Shown here in pieces: positions 20,664 to 24,458 of a stretch of 24,458 bases of DNA. Source of the stretch: a virus; IMG/VR virus record IMGVR_UViG_3300037070_002751, positions 1-24,458 of that record. The stretch is one strand, 5' to 3'. The translations under genes and the position numbers were made by a program. Under the pieces are notes generated by a model, which saw only the letters and a list, made by a program, of their open reading frames with translations, did not search any database and was not told the origin of the DNA. How positions within the stretch are numbered: the stretch's first letter is position 1; every line of letters starts with the position of its first letter.

Positions 20664-20861
20664 AATAAATTATCATGGATAAGAACTTAAGAATGATTAT
20701 ACGTAAACCTTTACTTGCGCTCTTTGTATGAAGAACAAGGATAGAGAGACGTTGGCCTGAAAAGACCGAGAGCATACACAATCACGGTTAAATAGGAACG
20801 CTTTGAGCCGGAAAACTAAGTCGCCTATTTTTATTTTAACCGCTAACTGAGCGAGGGATTT
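20664..20861 (+). other. 198-nt gap with a 21-nt repeat and a terminator-like hairpin
   Basis: Contains copy B of the 21-nt motif (20670-20690, TTATCATGGATAAGAACTTAA) and then a possible 12-codon leader frame (20693-20731, MIIRKPLLALFV, no clear ribosome site). A hairpin of AAATAGG (20790-20796) and CCTATTT (20824-20830) is followed by TTATTTT. The flanking CGGTTAA/TTAACCG can extend the pairing. The long loop makes it a weak terminator or a regulatory leader for the next gene. No known riboswitch recognised. Confidence 0.4.
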
Positions 20862-21128
20862 ATGGAATTTAAATCAAGCAATGCTGCCCAAGTTTGTGAC
20901 AACTGCGGAGCTAGACATCCAGAAGAAAAATCATGCTTAAAGTTTTGGCAAGATTACTCGATGGAGAAAATGAGTTTGCAAGGTAAAGCTGAAGCCAAGC
21001 TGCAAGTGGCGGTGGAGGGAGTTGAGTCAATTCAGGCCGCTACGTCCCTGTTTGATGACTCTAATCGTGCTTGCAGAGTAATTAACATGGAATGCAAAAG
21101 ACTACTCGAAAAGATTAAGGCGAAGTAA
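20862..21128 (+). CDS. Small protein with CCHC-like cluster and coiled coil
   Basis: An 88-residue protein with GCGAGGGA before the ATG. C12-x2-C15-x3-H19-x5-C25 is a likely zinc site. The rest (about 35-88) is helical: 'GKAEAKLQVAVEGVESIQAATSLF...CKRLLEKIKAK'. The helix resembles that of the 67-aa protein encoded next to terL (KL.VAVE..E ... LEKI.AK), which also begins with a Cys/His cluster. Coupled to the next gene by TAATG. Function unknown. Confidence 0.58.
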   Translation: MEFKSSNAAQVCDNCGARHPEEKSCLKFWQDYSMEKMSLQGKAEAKLQVAVEGVESIQAATSLFDDSNRACRVINMECKRLLEKIKAK

Positions 21129-21361
21129 TGAAAAAATCTATGTGCCAGATTATTCTTGAACAAATTAAAACTATGGATATGCAAGGAGCAGTTATTGAGG
21201 AAATTAAAATGTCTCAATCTGTGGCCAAAAGAATCAATGAAGAACTAATGAGCGATAACGACTTTAGCGAAGTGGCCATGCGGTTATCCATGATAAAGAG
21301 AACGGTAATGTTAAGCTACCCTGCTAATGAGATGCGATTGATCGCCAAGAAAGCACAATAA
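21128..21361 (+). CDS. Hypothetical helical early protein
   Basis: A 77-residue protein, Met-rich (10 Met) and helical (MCQIILEQIKTMDMQGAVIEEIKMSQSVAKRINEELMS; SEVAMRLSMIKRTVML). TAATG coupling with the previous gene. No motif recognised. The following gap carries copy C of the 21-nt repeat (21368-21388). Confidence 0.52.
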   Translation: MKKSMCQIILEQIKTMDMQGAVIEEIKMSQSVAKRINEELMSDNDFSEVAMRLSMIKRTVMLSYPANEMRLIAKKAQ

Positions 21362-21367
21362 TAACCG

Positions 21368-21388
21368 TTATCAGGAAGAGGAACTTAA
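21368..21388 (+). repeat. 21-nt intergenic motif, copy C
   Basis: TTATCAGGAAGAGGAACTTAA, 17 of 21 bases identical to copy B at 20670-20690. It includes the ribosome site (AGGAAGAGGAA) of the gene starting at 21390. Confidence 0.42.
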
Positions 21389-21389
21389 G

Positions 21390-21551
21390 ATGAAGAAACT
21401 TAACCCGCGAGAAGTGATCGGTACCAAGAAGCAGAAGTGTGAGCGTGAAGGGACTTGCGTACCTTACTCCTCAGGTAACAACTACTGGGGCTTTGACCGA
21501 GCCAGGTGTAAAACCTGTAACCGATTGATCCATAACAAAAAGGTGAAGTAG
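21390..21551 (+). CDS. 53-aa four-cysteine zinc-ribbon-like protein
   Basis: A short frame from ATG 21390 (AGAGGAA upstream) to TAG 21549-21551; the G of its stop is the first base of the next gene's GTG. The basic protein has C17-x5-C23 (KCEREGTC) and C40-x2-C43 (RCKTCNRLIH), separated by an aromatic loop (NNYWGFDRA). The Cys pairs suggest a single zinc site as in small nucleic-acid-binding ribbons. No known family. Confidence 0.58.
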   Translation: MKKLNPREVIGTKKQKCEREGTCVPYSSGNNYWGFDRARCKTCNRLIHNKKVK

Positions 21552-21754
21552 TGAAAAAACCCTGCGCCTATTGTGACCGCGCTATCTGTACCAAGTGGTG
21601 TACTCGTTTCGGCATGGAAGATCCAACGGTTAGCTTGACAGGAGTTAAACCACTTGACATAGCCTTCAAAAAGCTTGACAATGAACTAGTCAGACGACCA
21701 CTAAAAAACTATTCTCCAGCATCACTATTACTGGACGCTCTAAAGGAAATGTAA
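21551..21754 (+). CDS. Small Cys-cluster protein, GTG start
   Basis: A 67-residue protein starting at GTG 21551, with AAGGTGAA before it and one base shared with the previous stop. N-terminal C5-x2-C8-x4-C13-x3-C17 (PCAYCDRAICTKWC) is a compact zinc cluster. A helical C-terminus follows. Three CTTGACA heptamers lie in the coding sequence at 21634, 21653 and 21674. Function unknown. Confidence 0.55.
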   Translation: MKKPCAYCDRAICTKWCTRFGMEDPTVSLTGVKPLDIAFKKLDNELVRRPLKNYSPASLLLDALKEM

Positions 21755-22096
21755 ATGATACGCAAATTAGACGATACCCACTGCCAGGTATTGCACCGGA
21801 AAACTACCCACGAGCACATGATGGAAGCCATTGCTGACCTTTCAATCATTAGACCCGTTGAGCTACTAAGCGTCATACTTCACTATGAAGTACTGCGGCT
21901 AGAAGAGATGTTGGTACTCCTTGGCGACCTTGAAACACAAGTAAAGCACCCCAAGCTAACTTTCCTTATCCTTATCGCAGCTGATTACAGCTATTATGAC
22001 GGTGCGTACCGCATACGTAAGCAGCACAGTGAGACTGGGCTTGAGGCATACAACAAGGTTAAAGCCTTTGTCGGTGAGTACCTTAACCAGCTATGA
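21755..22096 (+). CDS. Hypothetical helical protein
   Basis: A 113-residue protein with AAAGGAAA before the ATG, starting directly after the previous stop. Mostly helical (HMMEAIADLSIIRPVELLSVILHYEVLRLEEMLVLLGDLETQV), then 'YYDGAYRIRKQHSETGLEAYNKVKAFVGEYL'. No catalytic or metal motif. ATGA overlap with the next gene. Unknown function; location before the nuclease suggests replication or recombination. Confidence 0.55.
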   Translation: MIRKLDDTHCQVLHRKTTHEHMMEAIADLSIIRPVELLSVILHYEVLRLEEMLVLLGDLETQVKHPKLTFLILIAADYSYYDGAYRIRKQHSETGLEAYNKVKAFVGEYLNQL

Positions 22097-22497
22097 AGAT
22101 CATACGTTACAATAAGATATACCAAGTTTACTGCGGGCAGAGTGCCTTTAAAGATGTGCTTAGTATCGTCAATGTACTGACGGTAGATGACTTGGAGTTT
22201 ATCGCAGAAGCTACCAGCTATAAGACCTTTCAAGCTAATGTGCAGACATCCCTTGACCGCTTTAGCTTTAGGTACCCTTTAAAAAAGGTATGCCATGTGT
22301 TAGCTGACGGAGTATTCACCCGTAAACGGGATAAGACCGTTACGCTGTCAAGAAGAGGCTCAAGTTTTAACAGTCGCTTGTCGAGAATGATTAACAACTA
22401 CGCGTTAGCTGAAAGGCTAGGCATAGAGTGCCACTTAAAGAATAAACTTTTGGAGAATGAAAATGCTGACAATCAAGCCAAGCTTCTGGGCCTTTGA
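22093..22497 (+). CDS. Hypothetical basic protein before the nuclease gene
   Basis: A 134-residue basic protein coupled by ATGA. N-terminal part 'MKIIRYNKIYQVYCGQSAFKDVLSIVNVLTVDDLEFIAEATSYKTF', middle 'RFSFRYPLKKVCHVLADGVFTRKRDKTVTLSRRGSSFNSRLSRMINNYALAERLG'. The Arg/Ser-rich centre could bind nucleic acid. The last 35 nt overlap the nuclease gene start in another frame. No family recognised. Confidence 0.52.
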   Translation: MKIIRYNKIYQVYCGQSAFKDVLSIVNVLTVDDLEFIAEATSYKTFQANVQTSLDRFSFRYPLKKVCHVLADGVFTRKRDKTVTLSRRGSSFNSRLSRMINNYALAERLGIECHLKNKLLENENADNQAKLLGL

Positions 22498-23293
22498 TCC
22501 GCCAGGTGCCCACTCAGTCTACGGTCCTTCATCTCATAAAAGATGGAAGGCGTGCCCTGCTTCGATCAACCTATCACGGGGTATTGTTATCCCTGATAAG
22601 AGCTATAACATCAGAGGTACCTTGTGCCACGAAGTAGCTGAAGCCTTGGTACGTCGAGAGTATTTAGCGTTTCCCTACACTCTCCCTTGGCAGCTGACTG
22701 AGATACTTAAGAAACGTGAAAAGACTGACGGTGATTCAGATGACATCTTATGGGTATCCCGTGGTGCCATAGAAGCAGTTGATTACTTTGTTGGTATGGT
22801 AGGCACTGTCCTACATGTACTCTTCGAGAAGCGTATCCATATTAGCGGTGAGATGTGGGGTAGTGCTGATGTAATTGTTATCGGGACTGATGCTTGCGTA
22901 GTCCTCGATTATAAGTTTGGCAATTCAAAAGTAGCAGCTGATGAGATCCAGTTACGAGATTACCTAATGGGAGTATTCAGCCACTTAGAAAATATCCCAG
23001 AGCATTACCGATTCATAGCTGGAATATACCAGCCAAGCGTATCAATTGGTTACGATGAATATACTTACAGTATCTATGACATGCTTGACGGTTTGCAATC
23101 GGTAGAACAAGATATTTTGGAAACCAAACAACCTAATATTTACCCGAATGAAGGAAGCCATTGCTTCTTCTGCCCTGCCAGTCAGACCGCAGATCCAGCA
23201 CGCAAATGTCCTTTGATTAAAATGAAACTTGAAGATAAAGCTGGTGCCTCTCTGATGGCGGCGTTAGCAGAATACGAAAGCACTAACGCTTAA
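22463..23293 (+). CDS. Cas4/RecB-like PD-(D/E)XK nuclease (DUF2800 type)
   Basis: A 276-residue protein. The ATG at 22463 is preferred over that at 22457 because GGAG is 7 nt away. Family features: 'SSHKRWKACPASINLS' (C31), 'GTLCHEVAEAL' (H56), 'GSADVIVI' (D136), 'VVLDYKFG' (D149, K151) and 'DEIQLRDYLMG' (Q163), the core of a RecB-family nuclease. C-terminal cysteines C234, C237 and C249 ('CFFC...KCPL') together with C31 make an iron-sulfur site as in Cas4/AddB. In phages DUF2800 proteins sit beside DUF2815 SSB-like genes, as here, and probably act in replication/recombination. Confidence 0.85.
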   Translation: MLTIKPSFWAFDPPGAHSVYGPSSHKRWKACPASINLSRGIVIPDKSYNIRGTLCHEVAEALVRREYLAFPYTLPWQLTEILKKREKTDGDSDDILWVSRGAIEAVDYFVGMVGTVLHVLFEKRIHISGEMWGSADVIVIGTDACVVLDYKFGNSKVAADEIQLRDYLMGVFSHLENIPEHYRFIAGIYQPSVSIGYDEYTYSIYDMLDGLQSVEQDILETKQPNIYPNEGSHCFFCPASQTADPARKCPLIKMKLEDKAGASLMAALAEYESTNA

Positions 23294-23316
23294 GTATAAA
23301 GATAAAGGAAATTATC

Positions 23317-24249
23317 ATGAATCAGAACAACGGTCAGAACAACCAGGGCAATGGTCAGAAAAAAGCTAAGTCAGACTTCGTAGTCGCATGTAACGGTGTG
23401 AAACTTGCCATCAAAGGCAGACTTGCACGCGCGCACATTGTCTCTACCTTCGACTACCAGAACAAGGGCTTCCCTAAGCACAGCACTTACCTCATCGTAG
23501 ACCCTAACGATCCTAAAGTTAGACAGCTAGCTCAAGCTTGCCAGAATATCAAGCAGCAGTTTTTCCCTAACATGCCTGACCTTTTGTGGAGTAACCCGAT
23601 TAAAGATGCCCGCACGCAATTTAAACCAGACGGTTCAGAGTGGCAGGATTGGCAGAAAGGAAACGTGTTTATTGCGGTATCTACTGGTGCTCAATTCCCA
23701 CCTACTGCCCTTATTAAAGATGTTAACGCTCCTAAAGGCTACCGTGAAGCCAACGTATTAGATGAAAAGAATTTCTACTACGACGGTGCTGATGCGGTAG
23801 TGGAGTTTGCTGCTGGCGGGATGGAAGGAAACAACAAAGGTATCAACCTTTACTTCAACGGTATCATTGCCCTTGGTACTGGTGATCGCATCGTGATCGC
23901 TTCAAGCGGTTCATTCAATGCGGATGAAGCTTTTGCTGAGTTCCTTGGTGGTACAGCTGGTGGGAATAACAACTCTAACCAGAATAACAATGGTCAGAAT
24001 AACCAGAACCATAGCAATGGATACCAAGGTAACGGGAACCAGGGCTATCAGGGAAACGGTCAGCAGAACCAAGGTGCGAACTCGGGCATGAACGGAAATG
24101 GTCAACAGAACCATGGAAACCAGACCCAAGGTTACCATCAGGGTGGGAATGGCCAGAATGCACAGAACGGTGCATCCCATTCTAACCAGAACCAGAACTA
24201 CAATAACAACCAGAATTACCAGAACAATAACGGCGGCTCCCTTGTGTAA
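23317..24249 (+). CDS. Single-stranded-DNA-binding-like protein (DUF2815 type) with Q/N-rich tail
   Basis: A 310-residue protein with AAAGGAAA before the ATG. After a short Q/N/G-rich start (1-14), the core (about 18-210) looks like the phage DUF2815 OB-fold proteins. It has 'YLIVDPNDPKVRQLAQA', then 'GNVFIAVSTGAQFPPTALIKDV' and 'NFYYDGADAVVEFAAGGMEGNNKGINLYFNGIIALGTGDRI' (cf. Y.G......a......GV...l..iq....G). The last 100 residues are almost only Asn, Gln, Gly, Ser and His. It ends GGSLV and lacks the acidic tip of bacterial SSB and T7 gp2.5. Gene pairing with the DUF2800 nuclease supports a replication/recombination role. Confidence 0.78.
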   Translation: MNQNNGQNNQGNGQKKAKSDFVVACNGVKLAIKGRLARAHIVSTFDYQNKGFPKHSTYLIVDPNDPKVRQLAQACQNIKQQFFPNMPDLLWSNPIKDARTQFKPDGSEWQDWQKGNVFIAVSTGAQFPPTALIKDVNAPKGYREANVLDEKNFYYDGADAVVEFAAGGMEGNNKGINLYFNGIIALGTGDRIVIASSGSFNADEAFAEFLGGTAGGNNNSNQNNNGQNNQNHSNGYQGNGNQGYQGNGQQNQGANSGMNGNGQQNHGNQTQGYHQGGNGQNAQNGASHSNQNQNYNNNQNYQNNNGGSLV

Positions 24250-24316
24250 AACATGGGAAGTCGTTTTGTTTGGAGTACTTTTCGTAGCCATCATTGGTGG
24301 CTACCTTTTTAAATAG
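24242..24316 (+). CDS. Possible 24-aa membrane peptide
   Basis: A frame open through the end of the SSB-like gene encodes a hydrophobic helix (WEVVLFGVLFVAIIGGYLFK) in the gap before the next gene. A TTG start at 24242 would overlap the SSB stop by 8 nt (TTGTGTAA), like other couplings here, but no good ribosome site is seen. Longer starts inside the repeat region are less likely. The hydrophobic stretch is unlikely by chance. Phage mini-membrane proteins are common, but this one is uncertain. Confidence 0.35.
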   Translation: MCKTWEVVLFGVLFVAIIGGYLFK

Positions 24317-24325
24317 GAACACAAT

Positions 24326-24458
24326 ATGAGTAGATTTGATTATGTTAAATACGACGAGTATGCAATTGCTGAGCAGGGTGTAGCAAAGACTGTAGCTATT
24401 GAACTGGAAACAGTTATCAATTCCTTCAAGTCTCCACGTTACAAAGCACTGGCCCTGA
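24326..24458 (+). CDS. Partial Acb2/Tad1-like anti-defence protein
   Basis: An ATG at 24326 with AGGAACA upstream opens a frame cut by the right edge after 44 codons (begins MSRFDYVKYDEYAIAEQG). The segment 'MSRFDYVKYDE.A...Q...K.....LE..I' and the final '..R.KALAL', with the next codon starting with A, agree with my recollection of Acb2/Tad1-family phage proteins, where '..R..(S)LALTKLEE.YMWIGKAI' follows. These proteins sequester cyclic nucleotide signals of CBASS and Thoeris defence. Only the N-terminal half is visible, so the call depends on sequence beyond the window. Confidence 0.5.
   Translation, partial: MSRFDYVKYDEYAIAEQGVAKTVAIELETVINSFKSPRYKALAL

Noticed and set aside
23911-24294. 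Long minus-strand and shifted plus-strand frames across the SSB-like gene tail
   Set aside because: Shadows of the Asn/Gln/Gly repeat; compositions are monotonous (Val/Leu or Thr/Arg) and no ribosome sites exist. Only the hydrophobic end of the shifted plus frame is kept as a weak candidate.

Overview
The window is part of a tailed, podovirus-type bacteriophage genome. The terminase, portal, capsid and cement proteins, and their order, resemble the structural block of Bordetella phage BPP-1 (Bbp25 to Bbp16). The host is not identifiable from the sequence. A CsrA homologue, a lipoprotein with a lipobox and Sec-type signals make a Gram-negative (proteobacterial) host likely, but this is inference. 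No integrase, RNA polymerase, lysis cassette or tail fibre lies inside the window.

Layout. (1) 1-12,712, all minus strand: the late packaging and virion operon, transcribed right to left. In transcription order it holds csrA-like gene, terS, a 67-aa gene, terL, a 209-aa gene, portal, a Bbp19-like gene overlapping the scaffold gene, major capsid, cement, a 109-aa gene, tail tubular protein A, an internal virion-like protein, a nozzle/tubular B-like protein and a gene cut by the left edge. A sigma70-like promoter precedes csrA, a second precedes the capsid gene, and terminators follow the capsid and cement genes. (2) 12,713-14,513: 1.8 kb with no convincing protein gene. It holds a tRNA-Pro(UGG), an ~850-nt structured, apparently untranslated stretch with its own minus-strand promoter, a cluster of CTTGACA heptamers with several inverted repeats, an A+T-rich stretch and the early plus-strand promoter. 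(3) 14,514-24,458, plus strand except one gene: an early operon of many small, translationally coupled genes. A divergent pair (HTH protein, HEXXHXXGXXH protein) lies in its middle. It ends with a Cas4/RecB-like nuclease (DUF2800-type), a single-stranded-DNA-binding-like protein (DUF2815-type) and, at the right edge, the start of a gene resembling Acb2/Tad1 anti-CBASS/anti-Thoeris proteins.

How it works together (inference): early transcription from 14,454 makes small host-takeover or anti-defence proteins and the nuclease/SSB pair. The repeat-rich centre is a candidate replication origin and regulatory hub. Late transcription runs leftward into csrA and the packaging/virion genes. The most interesting parts are the long non-coding block beside the tRNA, the CsrA homologue heading the terminase operon with GGA motifs in its leader, the divergent HTH/metalloprotease pair, and the edge-truncated Acb2/Tad1-like gene.
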